A DNA stretch of 64,000 nucleotides from Oscillospiraceae bacterium (GCA_017828975.1 JAGAJN010000032.1:1-64000); one strand, 5' to 3'. Positions 52,065 through 61,751 are shown, counted from the stretch's first letter. Numbers and translations: made by a program. Notes: generated by a model not told the origin, from the letters alone.

Positions 52065-54422
52065 TCAATATTTGTCATCATCCAAATTGATGAAATCGGG
52101 CAGATTATCCGGGTCAAACTCGATAGCTTCAAACTCGTCGTCATCGTCTTCGGAAACTTCCTCGGAATAGGGGCTTTCGGACGCTTCGGAGACAGCTTCC
52201 TCAGCCTTTTCCTCCTCGGGAACACTTTCGGGATGTGCCTCAAAATCGCTGAGAACTATGGGAGCGTCCTCCTCGGTATTTTCGGGAATGGGTTCCTCAT
52301 TCTCCTCGGGAATGACCTCCTCTACTGTATTTTCCTCGAATGTATCTTCATCGGAAATTCCGTAATTTGAAAGATCTATCTCGTCCTCGTCCTCCTCTTC
52401 ATCGGAGAAATCGCCCTCCAGCTTGAACCTGCTTACCATTTCACGGAGCATCTCCGACTGCGTTGTCATAACAGCGGCAGCGGACGCACTCTGCTCGGCA
52501 GTCGCAGAGTTGGACGCAATAACGTTTGTGATAACGGAAACGCCCTCATTTATCTTGGTAATGGTATCCGACTGATTCTGCGAAGCCTCGGCAATGGAGC
52601 TTATATCGCTGCTCATATGAGCGGAGCTTTCAACGATCTCCATAAGTGCGGAGGCAGTTGCCTTGGCTATCTCCGTACCGTTTGCCACCTTTGCCAGCGA
52701 GCCTTCGATAAGCTCGGTGGTTTGACGGGCAGCGTCGGCGCTCATTGCCGCCAGACCTCTTACCTCGTCGGCAACAACTGCGAAGCCACGTCCCGCATTG
52801 CCTGCGTGGGCAGCCTCAACGGCAGCATTCAGCGCAAGGATATTTGTCTGGAACGCAATATCGTCGATGACCTTGATTATCTTGGAAATTTCTGCGGAGG
52901 AGGTGCTTATCTCGTTCATTGACTGTAACATTCTCTGCATATCCTCGTTGCAGTCGCTGAGCTTTACGGAAATATCGCTTACAAGCCTGTCGGTATTGGA
53001 CGCAGACTGTGCATTCCTGCTTACCTTCACGCTGATGTCCGCCACCTGACCGGACAGCTCGGAAATAGCCTCCGCCTGGTTGTTTGAGCCGATGCTGAGA
53101 TTCTGTGCCGCAGATGCCACCTGATTTGCGCTCATATCGACCTGCTCGGACGCAGAAACTATCTGCCCGAAGGTTTCCCGCAGATTTCGGAGGATTTCGT
53201 TGAAGCTTGTCCTTATCTGAACGAAATCTCCCCTGAATCCGCCCTTCATCTCAAAGGCAAGGTCGCCCTCGGAAATTCTCGAAAGTGCAGAGGAAATCTC
53301 GTCAATGTAAAATCTCAGGCTGTCAACCGTTTCTCCGATGGATTCCGCAAGAACACCCACCTCATCACGGCGGAGAATTCTCTCAACAGGTGTCTGCAGA
53401 TCGCCCTCGGAGAGGAGCTTAAGACGCTTGATGCTTCTTTCGATAGGAGAAACGATGTTGTGCATTACCACAAGTATCACGAAGAATGTCACAACAAGGA
53501 TAATTGCCGCAAGAATGAGCATTACGGGGACGCTGTCTCTCAGAGGTCCCCTGAATTCGCTGGAAGGAGCCGTCATGATGACCGCCCAGCCGTTGCCCTC
53601 AACAGGCGCATATGCGACCTGGCTGTTCACGCCGTCCACATTACAGGTAACAGTGCCCGTTTCCCCTGCCATGGCCTTCTGATAAACGTCTGCAAGGGGC
53701 TTATAGCTGCTGTCGGAGGCGGCAAGCTCGATAGCGTTAAAGCCTGCAAGGGTCTTGCTCAGGTCCTTGTCGGCAATAACAGTTCCCGCTTCGTCAATTA
53801 TATACGCGCCGCCCGTTTCGCCGAAGGTTATCTCGGAAACAACGGAGCTGAGTGTAGCATCATCGTATATTACGACCAACACATAGGTAGTGGAGGTAGC
53901 ACCCGCAGTTTCCGCCGAAAGAATGGCGAACTCGGAAGCCGTGCCGTCAGCATTTACCTGAGGAGCTGTCATAACAGGGGTCTTTTTCTTCTTTGTATAG
54001 GCGTATTCCTCGGTTTCAAGATAGTGCTGTGCCTCTTCCTCGGTAAATGCGTCCGACTTGAGATACAGCTCATCTCCCTTGAAAAGGCCGTATCTTACAA
54101 AGCCCGTCCCCCTAAGCTCCGATTCCATAAAGGATTTAGCAGTCATTTTTGCGCCGATGGAGTTGCTGGCGATACTTTTCAGCAGTGCCCTCTGAGCGTC
54201 GGCTTTCAGGGACTCTATACCCGTTGCGACCTCGGAGGAGGTTTCCGTTGCAAGGGGCAACACCATTTCGTCAACGGTGCGGGTAATGGCAGAGGTCAGC
54301 GACCATAAATTTGTACCTGCCATTATGATTATGGTAGTAAGCAGCATTATGCTGACATATACAAAAAGCCTTGTTTTAAGACTTTGCCGTTTTAATTTAA
54401 ATACAGAAAGACTGAATTTCAT
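52065..54422 (-). CDS. Methyl-accepting chemotaxis protein with long acidic C-terminal tail
   Basis: 785 aa from ATG at 54422 (GGAGGG upstream). An N-terminal membrane helix (about 20-42), a dCache-like sensor (about 45-300) with [16 protein letters not shown]-type sequence, a second helix, HAMP, and the signalling hairpin with [20 protein letters not shown]. Past the usual end there is an extra tail of about 110 residues (from about 670) made mostly of Glu, Asp, Pro and Ser, ending DDDKY. Typical receptors end in a short linker or CheR-binding pentapeptide. The tail is an uncommon addition and may bind a partner or basic surface. Confidence 0.9.
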   Translation of the reverse strand: MKFSLSVFKLKRQSLKTRLFVYVSIMLLTTIIIMAGTNLWSLTSAITRTVDEMVLPLATETSSEVATGIESLKADAQRALLKSIASNSIGAKMTAKSFMESELRGTGFVRYGLFKGDELYLKSDAFTEEEAQHYLETEEYAYTKKKKTPVMTAPQVNADGTASEFAILSAETAGATSTTYVLVVIYDDATLSSVVSEITFGETGGAYIIDEAGTVIADKDLSKTLAGFNAIELAASDSSYKPLADVYQKAMAGETGTVTCNVDGVNSQVAYAPVEGNGWAVIMTAPSSEFRGPLRDSVPVMLILAAIILVVTFFVILVVMHNIVSPIERSIKRLKLLSEGDLQTPVERILRRDEVGVLAESIGETVDSLRFYIDEISSALSRISEGDLAFEMKGGFRGDFVQIRTSFNEILRNLRETFGQIVSASEQVDMSANQVASAAQNLSIGSNNQAEAISELSGQVADISVKVSRNAQSASNTDRLVSDISVKLSDCNEDMQRMLQSMNEISTSSAEISKIIKVIDDIAFQTNILALNAAVEAAHAGNAGRGFAVVADEVRGLAAMSADAARQTTELIEGSLAKVANGTEIAKATASALMEIVESSAHMSSDISSIAEASQNQSDTITKINEGVSVITNVIASNSATAEQSASAAAVMTTQSEMLREMVSRFKLEGDFSDEEEDEDEIDLSNYGISDEDTFEENTVEEVIPEENEEPIPENTEEDAPIVLSDFEAHPESVPEEEKAEEAVSEASESPYSEEVSEDDDDEFEAIEFDPDNLPDFINLDDDKY

Positions 54423-54481
54423 AATATCCCTCCGGAAAAAATATCCATACTTCCTTCTGACGGAATTTGTCACAAGGTATT

Positions 54482-54520
54482 CCATAATTTAAGTATAACA
54501 TTCTGCCGAAAATAAATTCA
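54482..54520 (-). promoter_or_regulatory. Possible promoter of the second chemoreceptor
   Basis: On the minus strand TTGAAT and TATACT are separated by 18 bp just upstream of the gene. The match is fair. Confidence 0.4.
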
Positions 54521-54662
54521 ATGAGAATTTATGAATTTATATGATATAAATTGAATATGATAGATTTTTACAATATTTTTTAGTGAAATTTCACATAGTT
54601 TATTCAATGTTGAATGTTGAGAGTTGAGTGTTGAATTAATACTACTGTCATCACATTTAATA

Positions 54663-54729
54663 TTCTTGTTGCCCGAGTAACGCATACGGTTGTGTGTTTC
54701 CCCCGCCTTCGGTGGGGAAACACACATTA
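54663..54729. repeat. Dispersed hairpin repeat, copy 2
   Basis: Matches 9385-9450: TTCTTGTTGCC, then GAGTAACGCATACGG, then TGTGTGTTTCCCC with GGGGAAACACACA. The loop is GCCTTCGGT rather than GCCGAAGGC. Its right edge is joined directly to MITE-like element C. Confidence 0.6.
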
Positions 54730-54830
54730 TACTAAACACCATTTAAATCACGGAGAAGAAATCGGCGTAAAAAGCTTGCGTTTATGGGTTTTTACGCCGA
54801 GAGATTCCCGTGATTAATGGGTGTTTAATA
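54730..54830. mobile_element. MITE-like element C
   Basis: 101 bp with ends TACTAAACACC and GGTGTTTAATA, nearly inverted, flanked by TTA (54727-54729 and 54831-54833). The inner core AAAAAGCTTGCGTTTATGGG is shared with element B. It is inserted beside the hairpin repeat. Confidence 0.8.
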
Positions 54831-54895
54831 TTAATAGGCTCCTTAAATTCAACACTCATCATTCAACATTCAACACTCAACATTAAAATCAACTA

Positions 54896-54924
54896 TTGAC
54901 AATCTTTTGAAAAAGGTGTATTAT
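54896..54924 (+). promoter_or_regulatory. Promoter of the polysaccharide deacetylase operon
   Basis: TTGACA (54896-54901) and TATTAT (54919-54924) are 17 bp apart. Confidence 0.65.
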
Positions 54925-54982
54925 ATATTATTATAGGATAATTATCGTTAATTGCACCCCGAATGTCGGTTTCGGAGCTTAT

Positions 54983-55021
54983 CGGGGTCCCCGATAGCCC
55001 GCATTTGCTGTAAAAATGCGG
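54983..55021 (+). promoter_or_regulatory. Leader hairpins before the deacetylase gene
   Basis: TATCGGGGTCCCCGATA (54983-54999) is a perfect palindrome, and CCGCATTT pairs with AAATGCGG (to 55020), the latter including one candidate start codon. They could fold in the mRNA leader and affect translation. Confidence 0.45.
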
Positions 55022-55039
55022 AGAAAGGTTTGGTTACAG

Positions 55040-56146
55040 ATGTACTTTGGCAGCGTTAGGTTTTTCAAGCACCTGATACTCACCGTAGTTTTCGGCTGGA
55101 TAGCTGTTTCGACGTTTTTTGCGGTGTTCTTTGGTGTAAAATATAATATGGAAAAGAAAAAAGAACCGTCCGAGCCTCCTGCTGTGTCCGTTTCGTCGGA
55201 CGGAGTTCTGAATGTCCCCGACGGAACTACCGTTGAACAGGTCTATCTCGCACTGGCAGCCAAGGGTTACAGTCCCGAGGATATTATGGAATTTCTCCAT
55301 CAGACAGATGAAGAAGCGGTGGATAAGTTCGTTAAGGAGAATTACGGAAGTGCCGCAGAAACAACGGCAGCCGTTTCCGAAATGCCCGAAACTTCGGTTT
55401 CCGCAGAGGACGCAGAGCCGTCGGAGAGCGTAACGGAAATCCCCGTTTCATCGGAGGACAAGCCTTACACAAAGCTTTACCCGCAGCTGTATGCGGAATA
55501 TCCCGAAAGCTTCGGCGAGGACACAAAAACCGTCTACCTGACCTTTGACGACGGTCCATCGGACAATACCCTGATGATACTTTCCATTCTGCGGAAATAT
55601 GACATCAAGGCTACCTTCTTTATGAGCGGCAGCACTACCGAAAAGGGCAAGGCTATCATGGAACAGGTGGCTGCGGAGGGGCATGCTATCGGCGTCCACT
55701 CCTATTCCCACGATTACGAGAAAATATACGAAAGCGTTGACAGCTATCTGGACGATTTCAACAATACATACAACATCATCAAGGACGCAACGGGCGTGTC
55801 CCCGAACATTTTCCGCTTTGCAGGCGGCAGCTACAACGACTATAACCACGAGATCTATGACGAGCTTGTTGCCGAAATGACCAGACGAGGCTTCGTTTAC
55901 TACGACTGGAACGTCAGCGCACAGGACGCAGTTGTAAAGCCCACATGGACATATATCTACAATAACGTGCTTGACGGAGTAAAGGCAAACACCTCAAACC
56001 GTCAGATAATCCTTATGCACGACAGCGCAGACAAGTATGTGACAGTTACCACCGTCGAGGACATTATCGTTGAGCTTATGAAGGACGGTTACAGCTTCGA
56101 CAAGCTGGATAACACAGTCCCCCCTACTCAGATAGTAAAGTATTAA
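55040..56146 (+). CDS. Polysaccharide deacetylase (peptidoglycan or chitin type)
   Basis: 368 aa from ATG at 55040, with GAAAGG about 11 nt upstream; ATG 55016 in the same frame is possible but lies in a leader hairpin. One membrane helix near the start, a Ser/Thr/Glu-rich linker (about 40-155) and a NodB domain (about 170-365) with TFDDGPS (Asp pair), HSYSHDY (metal histidines), FRFAGGSYND and MHDS near the end. These enzymes remove N-acetyl groups from wall sugars, often giving lysozyme resistance. It is 24 bp before the bactofilin gene. Confidence 0.88.
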   Translation: MYFGSVRFFKHLILTVVFGWIAVSTFFAVFFGVKYNMEKKKEPSEPPAVSVSSDGVLNVPDGTTVEQVYLALAAKGYSPEDIMEFLHQTDEEAVDKFVKENYGSAAETTAAVSEMPETSVSAEDAEPSESVTEIPVSSEDKPYTKLYPQLYAEYPESFGEDTKTVYLTFDDGPSDNTLMILSILRKYDIKATFFMSGSTTEKGKAIMEQVAAEGHAIGVHSYSHDYEKIYESVDSYLDDFNNTYNIIKDATGVSPNIFRFAGGSYNDYNHEIYDELVAEMTRRGFVYYDWNVSAQDAVVKPTWTYIYNNVLDGVKANTSNRQIILMHDSADKYVTVTTVEDIIVELMKDGYSFDKLDNTVPPTQIVKY

Positions 56147-56170
56147 GCCGAAACCAAGAGGAGCAGAAAA

Positions 56171-57199
56171 ATGAGTTTAAAGGATAATTTTAATCAGGCA
56201 TTAAAGGAAATTCTCAATCAGAAGGCAGGCGGCGAGCCTCCCAAAAAATCCGAGCTTGACCGCTATCTCGACCCTGTTTCCGATGAACAGGGCGACGCGG
56301 AAAACCGCACTCCCTCCGCTGTTTTCGGCAGTGACAGCGAAAGCGAAACCGCTCCCCGTCCCGCAGAAAAGGAGCGTGACGAAGCGGCAGCCTCCGCAGC
56401 AGAGCAGCTGAGAAGTTCCAAAAACGCCTACGAGGAATTCGCAAAGGAATACAGAGAGGAAGCCAGAGCAGCCAGAAACGCAGGCTACGGTCAGACCGCA
56501 GGTTACAGCGCAGCCTCCGCCGATTTTTCGTCAAAGACTGAGCGTGAAGATGCCTTCGACCAGCGCAGAGGACAGCCTATCCCGCCCTCCTACGGCACGG
56601 GACGTTCGGATTTCTCCTCGGGCGTGCAGTTCAACGGCAGTCAGGGCGCAGTTCCTCCCACGAATATGGGCGGCTACTATAACGCTCCCCCGTCCTCGGG
56701 CGGCGGAAACGGCTCGGGCGGCTCGGGCTATGAAGCGGAGGAAACCACCATTATTTCCCATAACACCATCATCGACGGAAATATCCGCTCCTTTGCAAAT
56801 ATAAACATCGACGGCACCGTAAAGGGCGATGTCCGCATTACGAAAAACATCGCTGTTTCGGGCAAGGTCGTGGGAGATATTGAGTGCAACAACGCTATTA
56901 TGACAGGCTCCCAGATGCAGGGAAATATTTCCTCCAAGGGACAGGTGCAGATGGACAGGGACAGTATTCAGCTGGGAGATATTACCGCAAATTATCTCGA
57001 CCTTAACGGAAAGATCAAGGGAAATGTTGAGGTCGGCGGCAAGGCTGAGTTCAAGACCGATGCAGTTATCCTCGGAAATATCACAGCCTCCACAATTACC
57101 GTCCTGGACGGTGCCACCATTCAGGGCTATGTAAACACTACATTCCTCCAGGAAAACTCCTCGAATATCTTCCCCGAATCCATTTCTGTCACCGAGTAA
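56171..57199 (+). CDS. Bactofilin-like polymer-forming cytoskeletal protein
   Basis: 342 aa. Residues 1-195 are low-complexity, rich in Glu, Ala, Gly, Ser and charged clusters. From about 195 a bactofilin domain begins with TTIISHNTIIDGNIRSFANI, followed by repeated NGxI-type beta-helix turns (GTVKGDV, GKVVGDI, GSQMQGNI, GKIKGNV). Bactofilins form nucleotide-independent filaments that position wall enzymes. Position directly after a wall deacetylase fits a shared cell-envelope role. The long N-terminal extension is larger than usual. Confidence 0.88.
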   Translation: MSLKDNFNQALKEILNQKAGGEPPKKSELDRYLDPVSDEQGDAENRTPSAVFGSDSESETAPRPAEKERDEAAASAAEQLRSSKNAYEEFAKEYREEARAARNAGYGQTAGYSAASADFSSKTEREDAFDQRRGQPIPPSYGTGRSDFSSGVQFNGSQGAVPPTNMGGYYNAPPSSGGGNGSGGSGYEAEETTIISHNTIIDGNIRSFANINIDGTVKGDVRITKNIAVSGKVVGDIECNNAIMTGSQMQGNISSKGQVQMDRDSIQLGDITANYLDLNGKIKGNVEVGGKAEFKTDAVILGNITASTITVLDGATIQGYVNTTFLQENSSNIFPESISVTE

Positions 57200-57357
57200 T
57201 TGTGCGAATTGCTTAAAAATCCCGAAAAATCTGTGTAAATCAACAAAAATGAAGTTTTCTCTTGCATTTACAGAATTTGTATGTTAAAATATAGGTTAGT
57301 TTGCATTGAAGGAACAGGTTGATTTATGCCGGTTTTCAGAAAGGATGGTCATAATTA

Positions 57358-58251
57358 ATGAGCGAAGATAATATTCTCCGAGGCGGTGAGCAGCCCGCTG
57401 CCCCTGCGCTGGATGATATAGATTTCAGTGAGATACCCAAAAGAAGCAACGCTATGGGACTGAGAGCGCTGCCCGAGGAGCTTGAGGAAAACAGCGAGCC
57501 TTCCGTCAGCAGCATTATGCTGGACGACCTTGGCAGCGAAGAGGAAATGACCGCCAAGCAGATAAAAAGCGACCTTTTGGGCGATGATGATTTCATGGAC
57601 GATGAAGACATTGCCCCCGAGATAGAGGACCTGAGCAAGGATATAAAGCCTACATACGACAAGGCGAAATCCCTGACAGCACAGCCTAAGCTGCAAAAGA
57701 ACGAAAAGGAGCTTCTGAAGGAGCAGCTGCAAAAGGAAATAAACAGCACCCCCACCACCGTTGACAAAAAGGAAAGCCTTCAGATGTACAACAAGCTGAT
57801 GGAGGAAAAAAAGCTGAAATCCGCAAAGAAGGGCTTCGGACTGGCTGTCCTTATAATGATACTGGGGTTTGTTGATTCGGGCATCATCTATTTCATCAGC
57901 ACCATGAACCCCGACAATGACTACATTTCCATGCAGTACGCAGTGATACTTTTTGCCGTTTCCTTCCTTCTGATGATAAGGGCAAAGTTTATCAGAAATC
58001 TGGAAATTCTGCTGTTTACGCTGAATACCATAGTGCTTATCGGACCCGGGCTTGTCAAGCAGGCGGTGGCAGTTGAGCAGCACGCAATGAATTTCAACAC
58101 CACAATGGTCATGTACGGCATCGCAATTATCATAAGCGGCTTCTGCTGTTTCCAGCTGATAACCAACAACTCCATCGAAGCCTATTATACCTTGAATACC
58201 TCGGATAAAAAGGTTTACGACGAAAACAAAACCAGATACAACCAGAGATAA
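57358..58251 (+). CDS. Membrane protein with acidic N-terminus, unknown
   Basis: 297 aa. An acidic, disordered-looking first half (about 1-155, many Glu and Asp) is followed by four hydrophobic helices (about 160-275) and a short charged tail. AAAGGA precedes the ATG by about 13 nt. No family is recognised. It follows the bactofilin gene on the same strand and has a clear terminator, so it may belong to that envelope cluster. Confidence 0.65.
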   Translation: MSEDNILRGGEQPAAPALDDIDFSEIPKRSNAMGLRALPEELEENSEPSVSSIMLDDLGSEEEMTAKQIKSDLLGDDDFMDDEDIAPEIEDLSKDIKPTYDKAKSLTAQPKLQKNEKELLKEQLQKEINSTPTTVDKKESLQMYNKLMEEKKLKSAKKGFGLAVLIMILGFVDSGIIYFISTMNPDNDYISMQYAVILFAVSFLLMIRAKFIRNLEILLFTLNTIVLIGPGLVKQAVAVEQHAMNFNTTMVMYGIAIIISGFCCFQLITNNSIEAYYTLNTSDKKVYDENKTRYNQR

Positions 58252-58290
58252 CAGCAGCCTGTCGGCAAGTAACCGACAGGCTGCTTTTTT
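58252..58290 (+). terminator. Terminator of the deacetylase-bactofilin group
   Basis: AGCAGCCTGTCGG pairs with CCGACAGGCTGCT, followed by TTTTTT. Confidence 0.88.
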
Positions 58291-58325
58291 AGTGTTGAAT
58301 GTTGAATGATGAGTGTTGAATTGAA
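58290..58325. repeat. Heptad intergenic repeat
   Basis: Units TGTTGAATGTTGAATGATGA and GTGTTGAAT directly follow the terminator T run. Confidence 0.5.
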
Positions 58326-58395
58326 CACGGATTTTGGGTATTCTTGTAGGGGACAGGTTTCCCGTCCCGCAGATACGCACTTTTTTCAGAATATC

Positions 58396-59544
58396 TCACA
58401 TCACAAATTTTCGCCGTTTCAGCGCAGCCTCCAGAAGCTCGGGCAGCTTTTCGGGGGGACAGGCAAAGCTTGGTATATCAAGCGAAGCTATCCTTTCCGC
58501 CAGCTGTTCATCATAGCAGGGCTTTCCACTGTCGGAAATTGCCAGCAGAACGATAACATTTACCCCCGACTCCTTCAGATCTCCCAGACGGCGGATAAGA
58601 CCGTTTCTGTTGCCGCCCTCATAAAGGTCGGTTATCAGGAGCATGGTGGTTTTCTCAGGCTCGGTCACAAGCTCGGAACAGTACGCCACCGACTTTTCAA
58701 TGTCCGTGCCGCCGCCCAGCTGAATTCCGTAAAGCAGGTCAACGGGGTCTGCACACATCTCCGTCAGGTCGGTAACAGACGTGTCAAACGCCACAATATG
58801 GGTTTTCAGCGAACTCATACTCGCCAGAATACAGCCCATCACCGATGAATATATGACCGACTCGCCCATTGAACCGCTTTGGTCAATATCCAAAATTATC
58901 GTCCGTGACGCCGATTTTGACGCCCGTTCAAAGAAGTAAAATTTCTCGGGGAGAATGGTTTTCAGCTCGGGGTCATAATTTTTCAGATTTCGCCGAACGG
59001 TCAGCCTGTAATCCAGCGCAGCCGCCGACGGTATGGGCGAATGTTCCCGCCTGTTCAGCGCCGACGTTACCGAACGCTTTAAATCGTCCGCAAGCCGCCT
59101 GTTTATGTCCTCGACTATCTTGCGGATATACTCCCGTGCGTTCTCCTTTGCCTTTGCGGGGATCTGGTCTTTCAGCATCACCAAAAGCGCACCCGTGGAA
59201 ATGTCAGGCTCTAAGCCGTCCAGCATCTCGGGCTCGAAAAGCAGCTGCTTCATTCCCCGCCGCTCGATTGCGTCGTTTTGTATAACCTTTATCTCCATGG
59301 GCGCAAACAGGGTGCGCAGGTCGCCCAGCCATTTTGTCAGCTTCGGGGAGGACATTCCCTGCCCCGCCTTACCGCCGTTTCCCTCTCCGTCCAAGTTGTT
59401 TCCGTATATCTGCGAAAGAGCGGAGTCCATCAAAAGCTCCTCGGCGGACATTTCAGCCGCCCCGCCCATTTCGCTGATGCGGCTCTCGGCGGCGGCTCCC
59501 AGAATAAGCCGCCAGCGTTTAAGAAGTTCCTTATTTTCCATCAT
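58396..59544 (-). CDS. VWA-domain protein of the MoxR-associated operon (YehP-like)
   Basis: 382 aa. The C-terminal half is a von Willebrand A domain with the MIDAS motif DIDQSGSMGES, a threonine/serine in the middle (GGGTDIEKS) and ITDLYEGG. The N-terminal half is helical. The ATG overlaps the upstream stop by four bases. VWA partners of MoxR ATPases are proposed to act with them as chaperones or in metal-dependent assembly. Size and position match yehP of E. coli. Confidence 0.85.
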   Translation of the reverse strand: MMENKELLKRWRLILGAAAESRISEMGGAAEMSAEELLMDSALSQIYGNNLDGEGNGGKAGQGMSSPKLTKWLGDLRTLFAPMEIKVIQNDAIERRGMKQLLFEPEMLDGLEPDISTGALLVMLKDQIPAKAKENAREYIRKIVEDINRRLADDLKRSVTSALNRREHSPIPSAAALDYRLTVRRNLKNYDPELKTILPEKFYFFERASKSASRTIILDIDQSGSMGESVIYSSVMGCILASMSSLKTHIVAFDTSVTDLTEMCADPVDLLYGIQLGGGTDIEKSVAYCSELVTEPEKTTMLLITDLYEGGNRNGLIRRLGDLKESGVNVIVLLAISDSGKPCYDEQLAERIASLDIPSFACPPEKLPELLEAALKRRKFVM

Positions 59545-61751
59545 ATATCACCGAAATCAAAATCATCAAGGTCGTCAAGGGTCTGCTTCTCCTCCTCGGA
59601 CATTTCCGCCATAACAAACTCGGCGGCAGCCTCCTTGGACAGTCCCAGCACTTCCCCCACATTTTCCGCAATATCCGCCTTTTCCGAGGGCGAAAATTCC
59701 GCAAACGTCCTTCTCAGGCAGATGAGAACGGGCTTGAATTCCTCCTCGTCAAGCTCCGAGATAAATGCGCAAAGCTTCTCCCAGACGCTAAGTCGGCTGA
59801 TTAGGGAGCGGCGGTTTCTGCGGGCAAGTCCCTCGAACCAAAGCGCACCCTCGGCGGGGGGAGTTCCCTTTGAAAGCCGTCGGGAAATCAGCTCCGACAG
59901 CTTTTCCGAGGATATTTTTCCCCGTTCGGTCAATAATGCAGCGGCAAATCCCGAAATAAGCGGGTTCGCCATATCACTGTCCGCCAATTCGTCAAGTAGG
60001 GAAACAAAGCGGTTTTCGTCCAGAAATTCGTGGGACAGACAAGCGTCATTCACCACCGAAAACGCCGTAACAAGCTCCTCCGCAGCCGCCTTGTCGCAGA
60101 CGGACGCAGGCACCGCACTCAGGCAAAATCTCAGAAAAAGCTGCTCCATAAGCGGCGGGAGATTTTCCGAATCAATCCGACGGATACTTCCGAACCTCAC
60201 CGCAGCCGACAGCGAGCCTATTGTTTTTCCCGTTTCCGACGGTGAAGCGCAGTCCGCCGCCAAACGCTGAACCGCCGAAACCGCCGTTTTTACGCAGTCG
60301 GTCAGACCGCACAAAAATGCGTCCGACAGGGCATCGGAAGCCGAAAGCAGGCTGTCGCTCTCCAAAAGACGGCTGTTGAGCGCATACGCCGCCGCTTCCT
60401 CCACCGTGTCGCCGTTCAGGGACGCTTCAACCACTTCTATCTCCGTTTCGGGCGACCATTGCAGCCGCCAGCGTTCCGCCCAGGTCGCATTGTCCTGCGA
60501 ACGGGTCAGCCGGTCACCGAAATGTATCCCGCAAACCGTCAGCCTGTGAAGGAAAAAGGAGCGGTACAGGTCAAGAAACGCCGATTTTTCCGACTTTACC
60601 CGAAGATTTTCCCGCAAATCAAGCTCAATTTCATCGGCAGCGGCACTGCGGAAACGCTCCAGCTTCAACTCCTTCAGCTGCCTTGAAAAGTCCTCCTGAA
60701 CCGACGTGCAGACCGTCCCCTCGGGCAGCGAGCCTATCTTCACGCCTATTTCTGTATCCGCGCAGGCAAGGGAAATTTCCCCGAAGCTGCCGTGTCCCAG
60801 ACAGGTAACGGCGGCGTCCCGCAGGTCGGACAGGGACGGCATTTTGCCGTTTCGCATACCGCAGAGCGCATTTGCCAGCCGCAAAGCCTCTATGACCTCA
60901 GCGGAGGATGCACTAAATCCCGCCGTCCGCTGATACTGCGCAAGCCTTGAAAGATACTCCGCCGCCGTGTGGTCCAAATGCCCCGAAAGACGGTTTTTCC
61001 ACAGCATCTCAAAATATGCGGGAGCCTTGCTGCCCGCCCCATATCCCGACCGTGAGGACAGCCGAAAATAGGAGTAGGGCATTAGCGTCGCCTTGCAGTC
61101 AATGTGCGCAAGCTTGTCCGTCAGCTTTTTGTCAGCCTTTGAAAACGGCACGCCCTTCAGCCCGTAGGTGTGGAATGCACCCGTCACCACGGCGACAGTC
61201 CCAAGCTGCTCATTTTCCGAGATGATACGCCGCATATAGGCTTCACGCAGGCTGTTCAGACCGTCCGTTTCGGAAAATTCCCGAAGCGATTTCCCGTATT
61301 CGTCCACAGCCGACAGAAAATCCTCATAGCTTTCGCAGTGCTCGAAGCCGTATTCCCAAAAGGTGTCGTTATCCAGCCCCGACGCAATTTTCATACGCTC
61401 ATAAACGTCGGAATTTTGGGCTTTTTCGGGATTTTCCCCCGCCAGCACACAGTCCGAGGGCAGGTCGCAGAATTTCACGGGAATACCCCGCTTCACCGCC
61501 CAGACCATCGCCCTGTATTCGGGAGAAAATTCCGCAAACGGCCACATTACCGTCTTAACGGGCGCTTCATTCGTGTACGCAAGAATAGCGGCGGGCATAT
61601 TTGCATCTATCCCGCAAAGGGGCGCAATAAGCCCGTTTAAGTCGGACGGACCCTCTATCAGCAGAATATCGGGGTTTACCCGATCAAGAAATTCCGTGAC
61701 GTAAAAGGCGCAGGCAGGCGAAAAGTGCCGAACGCCGAAATACTCCGCCAT
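59541..61751 (-). CDS. DUF5682 family protein (YehM-like)
   Basis: 736 aa from ATG 61751 with GAGAGGAAC upstream. The N-terminal part (EYFGVRHFSPACAFYV, LIEGPSDLNGLIAPL) carries the conserved start of DUF5682, with later GRRHFSP-like histidine and acidic clusters. The rest is mostly helical with no known catalytic motif. It lies between the MoxR and VWA genes, overlapping both (TAATG and ATGA), so the three proteins are probably made in step. The biochemical role is unknown. Confidence 0.75.
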   Translation of the reverse strand: MAEYFGVRHFSPACAFYVTEFLDRVNPDILLIEGPSDLNGLIAPLCGIDANMPAAILAYTNEAPVKTVMWPFAEFSPEYRAMVWAVKRGIPVKFCDLPSDCVLAGENPEKAQNSDVYERMKIASGLDNDTFWEYGFEHCESYEDFLSAVDEYGKSLREFSETDGLNSLREAYMRRIISENEQLGTVAVVTGAFHTYGLKGVPFSKADKKLTDKLAHIDCKATLMPYSYFRLSSRSGYGAGSKAPAYFEMLWKNRLSGHLDHTAAEYLSRLAQYQRTAGFSASSAEVIEALRLANALCGMRNGKMPSLSDLRDAAVTCLGHGSFGEISLACADTEIGVKIGSLPEGTVCTSVQEDFSRQLKELKLERFRSAAADEIELDLRENLRVKSEKSAFLDLYRSFFLHRLTVCGIHFGDRLTRSQDNATWAERWRLQWSPETEIEVVEASLNGDTVEEAAAYALNSRLLESDSLLSASDALSDAFLCGLTDCVKTAVSAVQRLAADCASPSETGKTIGSLSAAVRFGSIRRIDSENLPPLMEQLFLRFCLSAVPASVCDKAAAEELVTAFSVVNDACLSHEFLDENRFVSLLDELADSDMANPLISGFAAALLTERGKISSEKLSELISRRLSKGTPPAEGALWFEGLARRNRRSLISRLSVWEKLCAFISELDEEEFKPVLICLRRTFAEFSPSEKADIAENVGEVLGLSKEAAAEFVMAEMSEEEKQTLDDLDDFDFGDI

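Larger units (their letters stand above)
54605..54885. repeat. Heptad repeat arms flanking two other repeats
   Basis: A forward arm (54605-54638, ATGTTGAATGTTGAGAGTTG...) and an inverted arm (54847-54885, ATTCAACACTCATCATTCAA...) enclose the hairpin repeat (54663-54729) and MITE-like element C. Confidence 0.6.
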
